Assembly (NCBI GenBank): GCA_004557245.1 | Contig: SFEL01000007.1 | Location: 124,001 to 188,000, forward strand | From: Clostridiales bacterium | GTDB taxonomy: Bacteria; Bacillota; Clostridia; Christensenellales; CAG-138 | Reading direction: 5' to 3' | DNA: 64,000 bases | Shown here: piece after piece, positions 9,520 through 18,631 of the stretch | Numbering within the stretch: the stretch's first letter is position 1 | Layout of the letters: every line of letters starts with the position of its first letter | Made by a program: the position numbers and the translations under genes | Notes under the pieces: model-generated | The model's input: only the letters and a program-made list of their open reading frames with translations | Told to the model about the DNA's origin: nothing | Database searches by the model: none

Positions 9520-10320
9520 ATGTACAAGCTTATAGCGCTGGATATAGACGATACCATAACCCTTACCCCGAGGGTAGTGCCGGATGAGATAATTGAGGCC
9601 GTAAAGAAGGCAAAGGAGCACGGTATACACGTGACCGTGGCTACTGGCCGCGGATGGTTGGGATCGAAGCTTATAATAGATCAGCTGGATGTAACCGACC
9701 CCGTTATAAACTACGGCGGCGCAATGGTAAACGAGCCCAGGACAGGCAGAGTATTGCACGCCAATGAAATACCGCCGGAGCTTGTTACGGAGGTTCTCGG
9801 GGAGGCGAAGGCACTGGGTATGCACGCCCATATCTATCAGGGTGACAAGGTGATAGCCGAAGAACCCAATCCCTATGTGGAGGGCTACGCCGAAAAGCTG
9901 GATCTGCCCCACGAGTACGATCCGGATATAATGAAAAAGACCTGGTACAACGTGCCGAAGGTTCTCATGATGACTACCGACGAGAAGGCGCAGAGGCTTA
10001 TACCGGAGTTTCAGAAAAAATACGATGGAAAGCTGAAGGTGTCCGGTTCCAGCAAGGGCTTTATAGAGTTCAACAACCCTGATTCCCACAAGGGCGCCGG
10101 CCTTGAATGGGTGGCGGGATATCTGGGCATAGCTCAGAAGGACACCGTAGCGGTGGGCGATAACTCACTTGATCTGGAGATGATACGCTGGGCGGGTCTT
10201 GGCTGCGCCGTGGATAACGGAAAACCGGAGGTTAAGGAAGCGGCGGACCTGGTGATACCCTCATGCGCGGAGTTCGGTGTGGCCAGGCTTATAGACTGCA
10301 TAATAAACGGCAGGGTATAG
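9520..10320 (+). CDS. Cof-type HAD-superfamily phosphatase
   Basis: A 266-residue HAD hydrolase with motif I ALDIDDTIT (nucleophile and acid Asp near residues 6-8) and motif IV GDNSLDLEM near 210. The C2-type cap lies between them, as in Cof/YidA sugar-phosphate and flavin-phosphate phosphatases. The substrate cannot be assigned. It lies 9 bases after uvrC and 16 bases before hprK, probably one operon. The RBS is weak (AGGATAAAC). Confidence 0.85.
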   Translation: MYKLIALDIDDTITLTPRVVPDEIIEAVKKAKEHGIHVTVATGRGWLGSKLIIDQLDVTDPVINYGGAMVNEPRTGRVLHANEIPPELVTEVLGEAKALGMHAHIYQGDKVIAEEPNPYVEGYAEKLDLPHEYDPDIMKKTWYNVPKVLMMTTDEKAQRLIPEFQKKYDGKLKVSGSSKGFIEFNNPDSHKGAGLEWVAGYLGIAQKDTVAVGDNSLDLEMIRWAGLGCAVDNGKPEVKEAADLVIPSCAEFGVARLIDCIINGRV

Positions 10321-10336
10321 TTTTACGGAGGATCGT

Positions 10337-11230
10337 ATGGCGGTAGAGGTAAGCGTAAGGGAAATATGCGGCGAACTTGAGATAACGGCCCTTGAGTCGG
10401 GCAGCGGGAGCATAAGCTTCCAGACTCCCGAGATAAGCCGGCCCGGCTTGCAGTTTACGGGCTTTTATGAGAAATTCTCTCCAAAGCGGGTGCAGCTCAT
10501 AGGCAACGCAGAGATGTACTATCTTTACAGCCTGACGCCCGAACAGCTTGCGGACAGAATGGAGCGGTTCATGGGGCTTAATGTTCCGTGCATAGTTTGC
10601 GCCCGCGGCAACAAGCCCCCGGAGATACTGCTTGAAAAGGCGAGGCACTACGGCGTGCCGGTATTCATTACCAACCGTACCACCGACAGGGTGGGCCACG
10701 AGATATCCAGCTTCATACAGAAGAAGCTGGCCCGGCGCATACTGCTCCATGGAGAACTCATGGATATATACGGAACCGGTGTGCTGATAAGGGGTGAAAG
10801 CGGACTGGGCAAGAGCGAGACGGCGCTGGATCTGATACAGAGCGGGCACAGGCTGGTAGCGGACGATGTAGTGGAGGTATCCCGCCTTGAAGAGCGGCTG
10901 GTGGGCCGCGCCCCCAACGCCACAAAGCACATAATGGATGTCCGTGGCATTGGCATAATAGACGTGCGCTATCTTTACGGCATGAGCGCCATACTGCCCG
11001 AGAAGGATATAAATTTAGTCATAGATCTGAAGAAGCTTGAAGAATATCTGGATACAGAAGAGAAGGCTGTCGATGCAATGGATATACTTGGCCTGCCGGT
11101 GCCGCTTACGCCGCTGCCCATAAGCCCGGGACGTAACGTCGCTGTGCTGGTGGAGGTGGCTGTGCGCAATTTCAGACTGAAGCATATGGGCTTTGACTCT
11201 GAGCGCGAATTTGAACTGAAACTGAAATAG
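10337..11230 (+). CDS. hprK: HPr kinase/phosphorylase
   Basis: Phosphorylates and dephosphorylates Ser46 of HPr for carbon catabolite control in Firmicutes. The Walker A motif GESGLGKS is at residues about 153-160, followed by the HprK signature DVRGIGIIDVRYLYG. The 297-residue length is slightly below the usual 310. RBS GGAGG precedes ATG. Uvrc-hprK linkage is common in Clostridia; the ROK kinase downstream ties the operon to sugar use. Confidence 0.95.
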   Translation: MAVEVSVREICGELEITALESGSGSISFQTPEISRPGLQFTGFYEKFSPKRVQLIGNAEMYYLYSLTPEQLADRMERFMGLNVPCIVCARGNKPPEILLEKARHYGVPVFITNRTTDRVGHEISSFIQKKLARRILLHGELMDIYGTGVLIRGESGLGKSETALDLIQSGHRLVADDVVEVSRLEERLVGRAPNATKHIMDVRGIGIIDVRYLYGMSAILPEKDINLVIDLKKLEEYLDTEEKAVDAMDILGLPVPLTPLPISPGRNVAVLVEVAVRNFRLKHMGFDSEREFELKLK

Positions 11231-11248
11231 CTTTGGAAGGAGAAATAT

Positions 11249-12199
11249 ATGTATCAGGCGGGCGTGGATATAGGCGGCACAAACATCGCCATGGGACTTG
11301 TGGACGAGGCGCTGGATGTAGTGCAGCGGGAAAGCATACCCTTTGAGATAAAGGGCGGCGGAGAGCGCACGGCAGAGATAATACACGAAGGTACGCTTGC
11401 AATGCTCAAAAGGCAGGGCGCCGGGATATCCGATCTGGATAGCGTGGGCGTAGTTGTTCCTGGCAGCATAGACCCTACAGGCAGCACCGTCATAAACGCA
11501 TATAACCTGAATTTTCACAACGAGCCACTGAAGGCCAAGATACAGAAGCAATTCGGCGATATCCCGGTATTCCTCGCGAACGACGCTGACGGCGCGGCGC
11601 TTGCGGAGCTTCACAAGGGAGCCTTCGTGGGCTGCCGGACCGCCGTGCTGTTTACTCTGGGTACTGGAGTGGGTGGCGGCCTTATACTGGGCGGCAGGAT
11701 GTTTCACGGCGGCCTTGGCAACGGCTGCGAGCTGGGCCATGCGCTGCTGGTAAGCGGCGGAGAACAGTGCACCTGCGGAAATAAAGGTTGTATAGAGGCA
11801 TACTGCTCCGCCACCGCAATAATACGCGATGCCATAAGGGCCATGGAAAAGCACCCTGACAGCCTGCTTTTTGAGCGCACGATGGGCAGGCCTGAAAGCA
11901 TGGACGCCAAGACCGCTATTGACTGTGCCAGAGAGGGGGACAGGGCCGCTTTGGAGGTGTTCCACAATTTTGTGGATCACCTGGGCTCTGCGGTGGCTTC
12001 AATGATAAACCTGCTGGACTGTGAGCGGGTGGCAATAGGCGGCGGGGTTTCTGCCGCAGGGGAATTTCTCTTTGAACCTCTCAGAAAAAACGTACACGCG
12101 AAGAGCTTCTTTGAAAACCACGGCAGTGTAGTTCCGGCCGTGATGGGCAACGACGCGGGCATAATAGGCGCCGCGATGCTGAGGCGCAACGAAGAATAA
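11249..12199 (+). CDS. ROK-family sugar kinase (glucokinase-like)
   Basis: A 316-residue ROK protein without an N-terminal winged helix, hence a kinase rather than a repressor. The phosphate-binding motif is DIGGTNIAMGLVD at residues 6-18, and the zinc motif CTCGNKGCIEAYCS lies near 175. Glucokinase is the likeliest activity, but N-acetylmannosamine and fructokinase relatives look alike. RBS GGAGA is 8 bases before ATG. It follows hprK by 18 bases and is probably cotranscribed. Confidence 0.88.
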   Translation: MYQAGVDIGGTNIAMGLVDEALDVVQRESIPFEIKGGGERTAEIIHEGTLAMLKRQGAGISDLDSVGVVVPGSIDPTGSTVINAYNLNFHNEPLKAKIQKQFGDIPVFLANDADGAALAELHKGAFVGCRTAVLFTLGTGVGGGLILGGRMFHGGLGNGCELGHALLVSGGEQCTCGNKGCIEAYCSATAIIRDAIRAMEKHPDSLLFERTMGRPESMDAKTAIDCAREGDRAALEVFHNFVDHLGSAVASMINLLDCERVAIGGGVSAAGEFLFEPLRKNVHAKSFFENHGSVVPAVMGNDAGIIGAAMLRRNEE

Positions 12200-12290
12200 T
12201 TTAGAAATTCGTTTAAATACCTTTTGAAGGCAAATAATGTTTGGCATATAAGATACTTAGATAAACTTCTAAATATAAGGCGGTGAAATC

Positions 12291-13088
12291 ATGGTACCAA
12301 CCCTGTCGATGGTTTTTATGGCGATATCAGCCATTGTGAGCATAGGACTGCCTATAGCGCTGGGCATAATATGGCATAAGCGCACCGGCGCGAAGGCTTC
12401 ATCGCTGTTCATAGGCGCAGCTGCGTTTGTGGTGTTTGCCATGATATTGGAAAACATATGCCACAGGCTCGTGCTTTACGGCAGCGGCTCCTGTGCTGCC
12501 TTCATGCAGTCCAACTTATGGGCATATGGACTGTATGGCGTTTTGGCGGCGGGAGTGTTTGAAGAGACGGGCCGGTTGTGTGCCTTTAAGCTGCTCTTTA
12601 AGAAGAAGGACGACAGATGTGAGAGCGTTATGTACGGTATAGGACATGGCGGCGTGGAAGCGGTGCTGGTTTCGGGCCTTACCATGATAAGCTACATAGT
12701 GCTTTCCGTAATTATCAATGTCTCAGGCGGCATGGCCGGCCTTACTGCGCTGGGAATGGGCGAAAGCCAGACTTCTGCACTGATGGCAGCATTTACCGGG
12801 ACGAACCCGTTTATGTACCTCGTGAGCGGTATTGAACGTATTATAGCCATAGCCTTCCATATTTCAATGTCGGTTCTGGTGTTCGCCGCGGTAAAGCAGA
12901 AGGGCAGGGGCTGGTATTATCCGCTTGCCATAGGGCTGCACGCGCTGCTTGACCTGGGGGCTATGGCCTATCAGACAGGCGTCATAAAGAGCATTATTGC
13001 TACGGAGGGCTATGTGCTGGTATTTACGGCACTATGCGTACTGTTGGCAGTTAAGGTATATAGGGGAATGACGCCGAAGCGGGAGTAA
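12291..13088 (+). CDS. YhfC-family intramembrane metalloprotease
   Basis: A 265-residue polytopic membrane protein with about seven hydrophobic segments. It carries an EETGR motif (near residue 87, in FEETGRLCAFKLLF), then GIGHGGVEAVL and a late HALLDLGAM, the Glu/His/Asp pattern of the YhfC/CAAX-protease-like membrane peptidases. Substrate unknown. RBS AAGGCGGTG precedes ATG. The 91-base gap after the ROK kinase may hold a separate promoter. Confidence 0.75.
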   Translation: MVPTLSMVFMAISAIVSIGLPIALGIIWHKRTGAKASSLFIGAAAFVVFAMILENICHRLVLYGSGSCAAFMQSNLWAYGLYGVLAAGVFEETGRLCAFKLLFKKKDDRCESVMYGIGHGGVEAVLVSGLTMISYIVLSVIINVSGGMAGLTALGMGESQTSALMAAFTGTNPFMYLVSGIERIIAIAFHISMSVLVFAAVKQKGRGWYYPLAIGLHALLDLGAMAYQTGVIKSIIATEGYVLVFTALCVLLAVKVYRGMTPKRE

Positions 13089-13152
13089 ACCGTCAGCATT
13101 TATGGCAAGGTGGTCTGGAACTCATAAATGCCCGGCAGGCAACCTTGTACCG

Positions 13153-13328
13153 TACCATCAGTTGACAAGGACACACAAGGTTTTAGGAGCCAAACAGCAC
13201 GGCATAACCGCGTCGTCCTCATTTGAAATACATCCAGTATTTCTGCACTCGGTAATACAAGCGACGAGAACGCAGGAGCGTCCCAAAACAAGCCTTTAGG
13301 GCTTGTGTGCTCTTGTCAACTGATGGTA
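13153..13328. repeat. MITE-like inverted-repeat element
   Basis: Terminal inverted repeats of 26 bases (13154-13179 and 13302-13327; 24 of 26 pair) bracket about 122 bases, with TA at both outer edges as expected from a TA-targeting (IS630/mariner-type) element. Each arm contains GTTGACAAG. There is no credible ORF. No transposase lies in the window, so mobility is inferred from structure only. Confidence 0.5.
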
Positions 13329-13357
13329 ATGATAAAAAATAAATAAAATTTATACTG

Positions 13358-13386
13358 TTGACAAGGAATAACGCGCAGTATATAAT
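13358..13386 (+). promoter_or_regulatory. Consensus promoter of the lysine-transport operon
   Basis: TTGACA (13358-13363), 17-base spacer, TATAAT (13381-13386), both perfect. The lysine aptamer starts about 15 bases downstream. Confidence 0.88.
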
Positions 13387-13400
13387 ACAACAAAATTAAA

Positions 13401-13576
13401 CAGCGACTGGATAGAGGCGCAGCCAACAATATTAACCCTCAACAGCCACGCAGGGCGTTGACGGGGGGCTAAAGGGAAGGCTGCCGAAGGACGAAGGGCT
13501 ATGCGGGCTCTGCGTACCTGGGCAGCGGGATAATATCCCGCTGACTGTCACAGCTACATCTGTGGAGTGCTATCAT
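13401..13576 (+). promoter_or_regulatory. Lysine riboswitch (L-box)
   Basis: Conserved L-box segments occur in order: GATAGAGGCGC near 13410, AAGGGAAGGCTGCCGAAGG near 13470, GACTGTCAC near 13543, and TGTGGAGTGCTATC (13561-13574), whose CTATC closes P1 with the 5' GATAG. An intrinsic terminator follows, so lysine is expected to turn the operon off. This sets the transported substrate of the downstream ABC system as lysine or a close relative. Confidence 0.92.
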
Positions 13577-13611
13577 TCAAAAAGCCAAGAACGTTTTTAT
13601 TTATGTTTATT

Positions 13612-13650
13612 ACGGCGGTCGGAGTGATGCTCCTGCCGCCGTTTAATTTT
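13612..13650 (+). terminator. Riboswitch-controlled terminator
   Basis: Stem ACGGCGG (13612-13618) / CCGCCGT (13636-13642) with an inner GGAG/CTCC pairing, then TTAATTTT. It lies between the lysine aptamer and the first transporter gene, as expected for transcriptional attenuation. Confidence 0.8.
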
Positions 13651-13681
13651 AAAAATTTTAAGTTTTTCGGAGGAAAGAAAA

Positions 13682-14518
13682 ATGCGCAGATTTCTGAGTT
13701 TGGCACTTGTATTGGTACTTTGTTTGTCCATGGCAGCTTGCGGCAAGAAGACCGAGGACAGCCTTTCGGACGGCGTGCTGACCGTCGCCATGGAGTGCGC
13801 CTACGCACCCTATAACTGGACACAGCCTACAGACGCCAACGGAGCCGTAAAGATAAAGGACAGCAACGACTACGCCTACGGCTACGACGTTATGATGGCA
13901 AAGAAGATAGCGGAAGCTCTTAATGCAGAGCTTGAGATAGTAAAGCTGGACTGGGATTCACTTGTTCCGGCGGTACAGAGCGGAGTTGTTGACTGCGTAA
14001 TAGCCGGTCAGTCCATAACCTCTGAGCGCAAGCAGATGGTGGACTTTTCCGAGCCTTACTACTACGCTTCCATAGTGACCCTCACCTCCGCCGACGGTAA
14101 GTATGCTAACGCCGCATCTGTTGCCGATCTCGCCGGCGCTACCTGCACCAGCCAGATAAATACCGTTTGGTACGATACCTGCCTGCCCCAGATAGCAGAT
14201 GCCAACATACTTCCCGCGCAGGAGAGTGCGCCTGCAATGCTGGTTGCCCTCAACAGCGGCCGCTGCGATCTGGTAGTCACCGATATGCCTACCGCCATGG
14301 CTGCCTGCGTAGCTTATCCCAACTTCAAGCTCCTTGACTTTTCCGGCACTGACGGCGACTTTGAGGTATCCGAGGAGGAGATAAACATCGGCATCTCCAT
14401 GCGGAAGGGCAACGCTGCGCTGTGCGAGGCCATAAACGGCGTGCTGGCAACCATGACGGTGGACGACTATACCGCAATGATGAACGACGCCATAGCAGTA
14501 CAGCCTCTGAGCGAATAA
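13682..14518 (+). CDS. Lysine ABC transporter substrate-binding lipoprotein
   Basis: A 278-residue protein with a lipoprotein signal peptide; the lipobox Cys is residue 20 (SMAAC). The mature part is a family 3 amino-acid-binding protein (YGYDVMMAKKIAEAL, VVDCVIAGQSITSERKQMVDFSEPYY). The RBS is GGAGGAAAG. It is the first gene behind the lysine riboswitch, so lysine is the likely ligand; the fold alone would allow other polar amino acids. Confidence 0.92.
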   Translation: MRRFLSLALVLVLCLSMAACGKKTEDSLSDGVLTVAMECAYAPYNWTQPTDANGAVKIKDSNDYAYGYDVMMAKKIAEALNAELEIVKLDWDSLVPAVQSGVVDCVIAGQSITSERKQMVDFSEPYYYASIVTLTSADGKYANAASVADLAGATCTSQINTVWYDTCLPQIADANILPAQESAPAMLVALNSGRCDLVVTDMPTAMAACVAYPNFKLLDFSGTDGDFEVSEEEINIGISMRKGNAALCEAINGVLATMTVDDYTAMMNDAIAVQPLSE

Positions 14519-14547
14519 TACGTTGACCTTTGACGGGGAGAATAATA

Positions 14548-15384
14548 ATGAACAGCTTACCTGATGATTTCTGGGGATGGGTAGTATACCTTCTCCGGCA
14601 ATACGGCTCGAGCTTTTTAAGGGGCGCAGGCACCACCATGCTCATAGCCGTGATATCCACGGCTGTGGGCTGCCTCATAGGCTTTGGCGTGGGCATAGTG
14701 CAGACTACGCCTACCGACAAAGCGCACCCTGTGAAGTACTTCCTTATGAAGCTCGTCCGCTTCCTGCTGGATGCTTATGTGGAGATATTCCGCGGCACAC
14801 CCATGATGGTGCAGGCCATGTTCATATATTACGGCCTTGCCCAGCTCTTCAATATACACCTCGGTACAATGGAGGCGGCGCTGTTCATAGTTTCCATCAA
14901 CACGGGCGCGTATATGGCGGAAACAGTACGCGGCGGCATACTCTCCATAGATCCGGGACAGACTGAGGGCGCCAAGGCTATAGGCATGACACACGTTCAG
15001 ACCATGAACGCCGTGATATTGCCACAGGCGCTTCGGAACATTATGCCCCAAATAGGCAACAACCTGATAATCAACATCAAGGATACCTGTGTGCTGAGCG
15101 TAATAGGCACAGTGGAACTGTTCTTCGCCACAAAGAGCGTGGCGGGCGCCATGTATACCTACTTCGAGGCCTTCACCATAACTATGGTGATATACTTCGT
15201 GCTTACCTTCTCCTGTTCACGGCTCCTTCGCCTATGGGAGAGCAAGATGGACGGTCCGGACAGCTACGAGCTTTACGACCTTGCGACGACGGATACTTTG
15301 GCTCACACCACCGGCCTTTACAGCTATCCTAAAAAGCCTCGGGAAAATACCCAGAACAACGACATAAGGGACGGGGGCAGGTAA
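14548..15384 (+). CDS. Amino-acid ABC transporter permease
   Basis: A HisM/GlnP-type inner-membrane permease of 278 residues with about five membrane segments. It has the family signatures [11 protein letters not shown] and [24 protein letters not shown], the EAA loop that contacts the ATPase. I chose ATG at 14548 because GGGGAG lies about 10 bases before it; an upstream TTG at 14530 has no RBS. It lies 29 bases after the binding protein. The C-terminal tail (after about residue 240) is longer than usual and polar. Confidence 0.92.
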   Translation: MNSLPDDFWGWVVYLLRQYGSSFLRGAGTTMLIAVISTAVGCLIGFGVGIVQTTPTDKAHPVKYFLMKLVRFLLDAYVEIFRGTPMMVQAMFIYYGLAQLFNIHLGTMEAALFIVSINTGAYMAETVRGGILSIDPGQTEGAKAIGMTHVQTMNAVILPQALRNIMPQIGNNLIINIKDTCVLSVIGTVELFFATKSVAGAMYTYFEAFTITMVIYFVLTFSCSRLLRLWESKMDGPDSYELYDLATTDTLAHTTGLYSYPKKPRENTQNNDIRDGGR

Positions 15385-15388
15385 CAAT

Positions 15389-16129
15389 ATGAGTGAAACT
15401 ATTCTTACGATAAGCCACCTCCGCAAGGACTTTGGCAGCAACCAGGTATTGAAGGATGTGGACTTTCAGGTGGAAAAGGGAGACGTCACCTGCATAATAG
15501 GCGCGTCAGGATCCGGCAAGAGCACCCTGCTCCGCTGCATAAACCTGCTGGAAACCCCTACCTCGGGCGAGATACTCTTCCACGGGCAGAGCATACTGAC
15601 GGGCAAAGTCGATCAGTGCGCCTACAGGGCAAAGGTAGGCATGGTGTTCCAGTCCTTCAACCTCTTCAACAATATGACAGTGCTGGAAAACTGTATGGTA
15701 GGCCAGACGATGGTGTTGAAGAAGGGCAAGGAAGAGGCGCGTCAGGCGGCAATGCTGTACCTTGAGCGGGTAGGCATGGCCCCATATATAAACGCCAAGC
15801 CCCGGCAAATTTCGGGCGGTCAGAAGCAGCGCGTAGCGATAGCCCGGGCATTGGCCATGGATCCCGAGATACTGCTCTTTGACGAGCCTACATCGGCCCT
15901 TGACCCGGAGATGGTGGGGGAGGTATTATCGGTTATGACGGATCTGGCCAAGACCGGCCTTACCATGCTGGTAGTCACCCACGAGATGGCATTTGCAAGG
16001 GCGGTATCCAGCAAGGTCGTATTCATGAACGACGGTGTGATACTGGAGCAGGGAGATCCCGAAAGCATATTTACAAACCCGAAGGAGCAGCGGACAAAGG
16101 AGTTCCTTTCCCGCTACATAAACGGTTAG
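15389..16129 (+). CDS. Amino-acid ABC transporter ATP-binding protein
   Basis: A 246-residue GlnQ/ArtP-type ATPase. Walker [10 protein letters not shown] is near residue 37, the Q-loop in [11 protein letters not shown], the signature [16 protein letters not shown] near 135-150, Walker [13 protein letters not shown], and the H-loop in VVTHEM. It starts 4 bases after the permease stop and energises lysine uptake with the two preceding proteins. Confidence 0.94.
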   Translation: MSETILTISHLRKDFGSNQVLKDVDFQVEKGDVTCIIGASGSGKSTLLRCINLLETPTSGEILFHGQSILTGKVDQCAYRAKVGMVFQSFNLFNNMTVLENCMVGQTMVLKKGKEEARQAAMLYLERVGMAPYINAKPRQISGGQKQRVAIARALAMDPEILLFDEPTSALDPEMVGEVLSVMTDLAKTGLTMLVVTHEMAFARAVSSKVVFMNDGVILEQGDPESIFTNPKEQRTKEFLSRYING

Positions 16130-16130
16130 C

Positions 16131-16727
16131 ATGAATTACAAGGAGCACCTGATAGCCTACGGCAAGCGGATGCTGCATTCCGGCCTCACGGTGGAAACAT
16201 GGGGCAACATAAGCGTTCGCGACCCGGAAACCGGCCTTATATACCTGACTCCGTCGGGTATGCCGTATGACAGCATAACCGGGGAAGATATCGTGGTCAT
16301 GCGGCCTGACGGCACTATTGCCGAGGGCTTCCGCAAGCCTACGGTGGAGTGGGCCATGCATCTTGGCATAATGAACGCCCGCAGGGACGTGAACGCCATA
16401 ATACATACCCACCCAATATACTCTCAGGTGTTCGCAGTGCTGCATGAGGATATTCCGCCGGTCATAGACGAGGCGGCCCAGGCTATGGGAGGAAGCGTAA
16501 AGACAGCAGAGTATGCCCTTCCCGGCACTAAGGAGCTGGCACAGAACGCACTTGCGGCGCTTGGAAACGGCGCAGCCTGCCTGCTTGCCAACCATGGCGC
16601 GGTATGTGTGGGCAAGGACGCTAACGCCGCCTTCAAGGTGTGCAATGTGCTGGAAATGACGGCCCACATATACTATATGGCTCGCAGCATAGGCGAGCCT
16701 GAGCCCGTTACGGGCAGGATAAATTAA
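16131..16727 (+). CDS. Class II aldolase/adducin-family protein
   Basis: A 198-residue zinc aldolase-fold protein resembling L-fuculose-phosphate aldolase. It has TWGNISVRD near residue 25, the zinc motif HTHPIYSQV near 88, and LLANHGAV near 145. Known relatives cleave sugar phosphates or act as epimerases or decarboxylases, and the substrate here is unknown. It starts one base after the transporter ATPase stop, so it is cotranscribed with the lysine transporter, an odd partner for an aldolase. Confidence 0.82.
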   Translation: MNYKEHLIAYGKRMLHSGLTVETWGNISVRDPETGLIYLTPSGMPYDSITGEDIVVMRPDGTIAEGFRKPTVEWAMHLGIMNARRDVNAIIHTHPIYSQVFAVLHEDIPPVIDEAAQAMGGSVKTAEYALPGTKELAQNALAALGNGAACLLANHGAVCVGKDANAAFKVCNVLEMTAHIYYMARSIGEPEPVTGRIN

Positions 16728-16747
16728 GTAAATAAAGCAAAACTTTG

Positions 16748-16785
16748 GCCACAGAAGGCGGAAAGACTATTCTGTGGCGTTGTTT
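16748..16785 (+). terminator. Terminator of the lysine-transport operon
   Basis: Stem GCCACAGA (16748-16755) / TCTGTGGC (16771-16778) followed by GTTGTTTTG. Confidence 0.75.
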
Positions 16786-16828
16786 TGTATTTATCTGTAA
16801 ATTGTAAACAGTATTTGACTAATATATA

Positions 16829-16866
16829 AACCTATTGACATAGTAGGTTAATAGGTTCATTATACA
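16829..16866 (+). promoter_or_regulatory. Promoter and dyad operator of the copper cluster
   Basis: TTGACA at 16835-16840. Dyads AACCTA-N9-TAGGTT (16829-16849) and AACCTATT-N13-AATAGGTT (16829-16857) overlap it. The -10 is either CATTAT at 17 bases or TATACA at 20 bases. A 19-20 base spacer with a dyad would fit a MerR-type activator, but this is inference. Confidence 0.5.
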
Positions 16867-16895
16867 AAAAAGAGTAATGAGGAGCAGAAAAATAC

Positions 16896-17438
16896 ATGAA
16901 AAGCTATTATCGTGTAATGATAGCGGCAATGGCGGCGTTGCTGCTTGCGGGCTGCGCAGGGAGGCCCGATAGCGGGAGCATCTTTGCAGAGGCGGAGGCG
17001 ATCACTGCTTTGCCGGTACAGGTACCGGCAGCCGCGCCTGTTTCTACAGAAACGCCAATTCCTGAAATGACGGAGGCTCCAGCGCTTGAGCCGACGGAGC
17101 AGCACAGGGCTACCGAAAAACCAAAGGAGGAAAAGACGGATGCCCCGGAGGAGCCCAAGGCAACGGAGGAGCCGGAACTGCAGAAGGTAAATTCCAGCAT
17201 GAGCTATAACGGCTATGATAGTATAACCGTAAAGGCCGGCATACCTGTGCGGTGGAACCTGAAGGTGCCGGAGGGAGTGCTCACGGGCTGCAATAAAGCC
17301 ATAGTGATACCTGAGTACGGCATAGAAAAGACACTGCAGGCCGGAGACAACATAATAGAGTTTACCCCCGAAGAGCCCGGAACCGTGCAATTTACCTGCT
17401 GGATGGGCATGATAAGGTCCGAGATAAATGTAGTATAG
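16896..17438 (+). CDS. Lipoprotein with C-terminal cupredoxin-like domain
   Basis: A 180-residue secreted lipoprotein. The signal peptide ends at lipobox LLAGC with Cys 20. Residues about 25-105 are a low-complexity linker rich in Pro, Glu and Thr. Residues about 108-180 form a cupredoxin-type domain with GCN and a late CWMGM motif, likely copper ligands (Cys, Cys, Met). The same domain ends the next gene. Its place beside an HMA-SafE protein and CopA suggests extracytoplasmic copper binding or delivery. No matching named family is known to me beyond the cupredoxin fold. Confidence 0.75.
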   Translation: MKSYYRVMIAAMAALLLAGCAGRPDSGSIFAEAEAITALPVQVPAAAPVSTETPIPEMTEAPALEPTEQHRATEKPKEEKTDAPEEPKATEEPELQKVNSSMSYNGYDSITVKAGIPVRWNLKVPEGVLTGCNKAIVIPEYGIEKTLQAGDNIIEFTPEEPGTVQFTCWMGMIRSEINVV

Positions 17439-17458
17439 GAGCATAAAAGGAGACTCTG

Positions 17459-18631
17459 ATGAGCACGAAAAATACCACATGGAGGGTGGAGGGCATGCTG
17501 TGCCCACACTGCGAGGAAACGGTAAGGCAGGCGGTGAAAGGGTTGCCGGGCATTAAAAACGTAACGGCAAGCTACCGGAAAGGCACCCTGACCGCAGATT
17601 GGGAAGAGAGACAGTTGCCTGAACGGCGTATAGCCGCAGCCCTTAAAGAAGAGGGTTACACCCTTGCATGCAGGGAGGAAAGATTTGATAAAAGGGCCGT
17701 TCTTAATTTTATAATTTCCGCCGCCGTGCTTGCGGCGCTGTGGCTGCTGCTGAATAATACCGGGATTTCAGACAAGTTCAGTGCATTTCCTGTGGCCAAG
17801 GCGGGAATGAGTCTGAGCGCGTTGTTTATCATAGACCTGATGACTTCTCTTCATTGTGCCGCCATGTGCGGCGGCATAAGTATAGGTACCGCGGCAGGAG
17901 AAAAAAGCGCTAACGCTGCACTTGAGTATAACGCAGGGAGAGTGGTATCTTATACCGTGACGGGCGGCATAGTGGGGGCGCTTGGCAGGGCATTCAGTAT
18001 CAGTCCCGTCGTCAAGGGAATAATACAGCTCATAGCGGGCGCTTTTATGATAATAATGGCGCTGAATCTTATAGGCTGCTTCTCATTTTTGAGGGCACTG
18101 GCTCCAAGGCTTCCCAAGGGCCTGAGAAAGATATTCACGAAGAAAGGCAAGGGCTCGCCGTTAATAATCGGCTTGTTGAACGGCCTGATGCCCTGCGGCC
18201 CCTTGCAGGCCATGCAGATTTACGCATTGTCATCAGGCAGCTGGTATATGGGCGCTTTATCTATGTTGTGCTTTGCCTTAGGCACGCTGCCTCTTATGTT
18301 GGGTGTCGGATTGATCAGCGGAAAGCTGAACAAAAAGTATGCCCGGCATGTACAGGTCTTTTCCGCCATGCTCGTGGCTGTTCTTGGCATTGGAATGTTA
18401 CAAAGCGGCGCGGCCCTTGCGGATCCTGTAAAGGAGACTGTGAACGTAGGAATCGAAGCGGGAATTGGCGAAACGGAACAGGCGGACGATATACAGGAGA
18501 TATACTCCCAGGCGGACTACGGCAGCTATGAAGGCATAACCGCAAAGGCGGGCATACCAGTTAAGTGGCATCTGAATGTCCCCGAAGGCAAGCTCAACGG
18601 CTGCAACTACGCAATAATAATCCTTCAATAA
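17459..18631 (+). CDS. HMA-SafE membrane protein with cupredoxin domain cut by a stop codon
   Basis: A 390-residue protein. An N-terminal heavy-metal-associated domain has GMLCPHCEETV (CxxC near residues 15-18). A six-helix SafE/TauE-like (UreH-type) membrane domain follows, with SLHCAAMCGG near 135 and GLMPCGPLQAMQIYAL near 245. The C terminus begins a cupredoxin domain like that of the upstream lipoprotein, but TAA at 18629 ends it where the paralogue has a tyrosine codon. The other 40 codons remain open to 18751. Likely role: copper handling in the membrane with CopA. The N-terminal two domains look intact. Confidence 0.82.
   Translation: MSTKNTTWRVEGMLCPHCEETVRQAVKGLPGIKNVTASYRKGTLTADWEERQLPERRIAAALKEEGYTLACREERFDKRAVLNFIISAAVLAALWLLLNNTGISDKFSAFPVAKAGMSLSALFIIDLMTSLHCAAMCGGISIGTAAGEKSANAALEYNAGRVVSYTVTGGIVGALGRAFSISPVVKGIIQLIAGAFMIIMALNLIGCFSFLRALAPRLPKGLRKIFTKKGKGSPLIIGLLNGLMPCGPLQAMQIYALSSGSWYMGALSMLCFALGTLPLMLGVGLISGKLNKKYARHVQVFSAMLVAVLGIGMLQSGAALADPVKETVNVGIEAGIGETEQADDIQEIYSQADYGSYEGITAKAGIPVKWHLNVPEGKLNGCNYAIIILQ

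Noticed and set aside
13102..13299. A 65-codon plus-strand frame in the inverted-repeat element
   Set aside because: It crosses the inverted repeat arm, has no ribosome site and no recognisable product.
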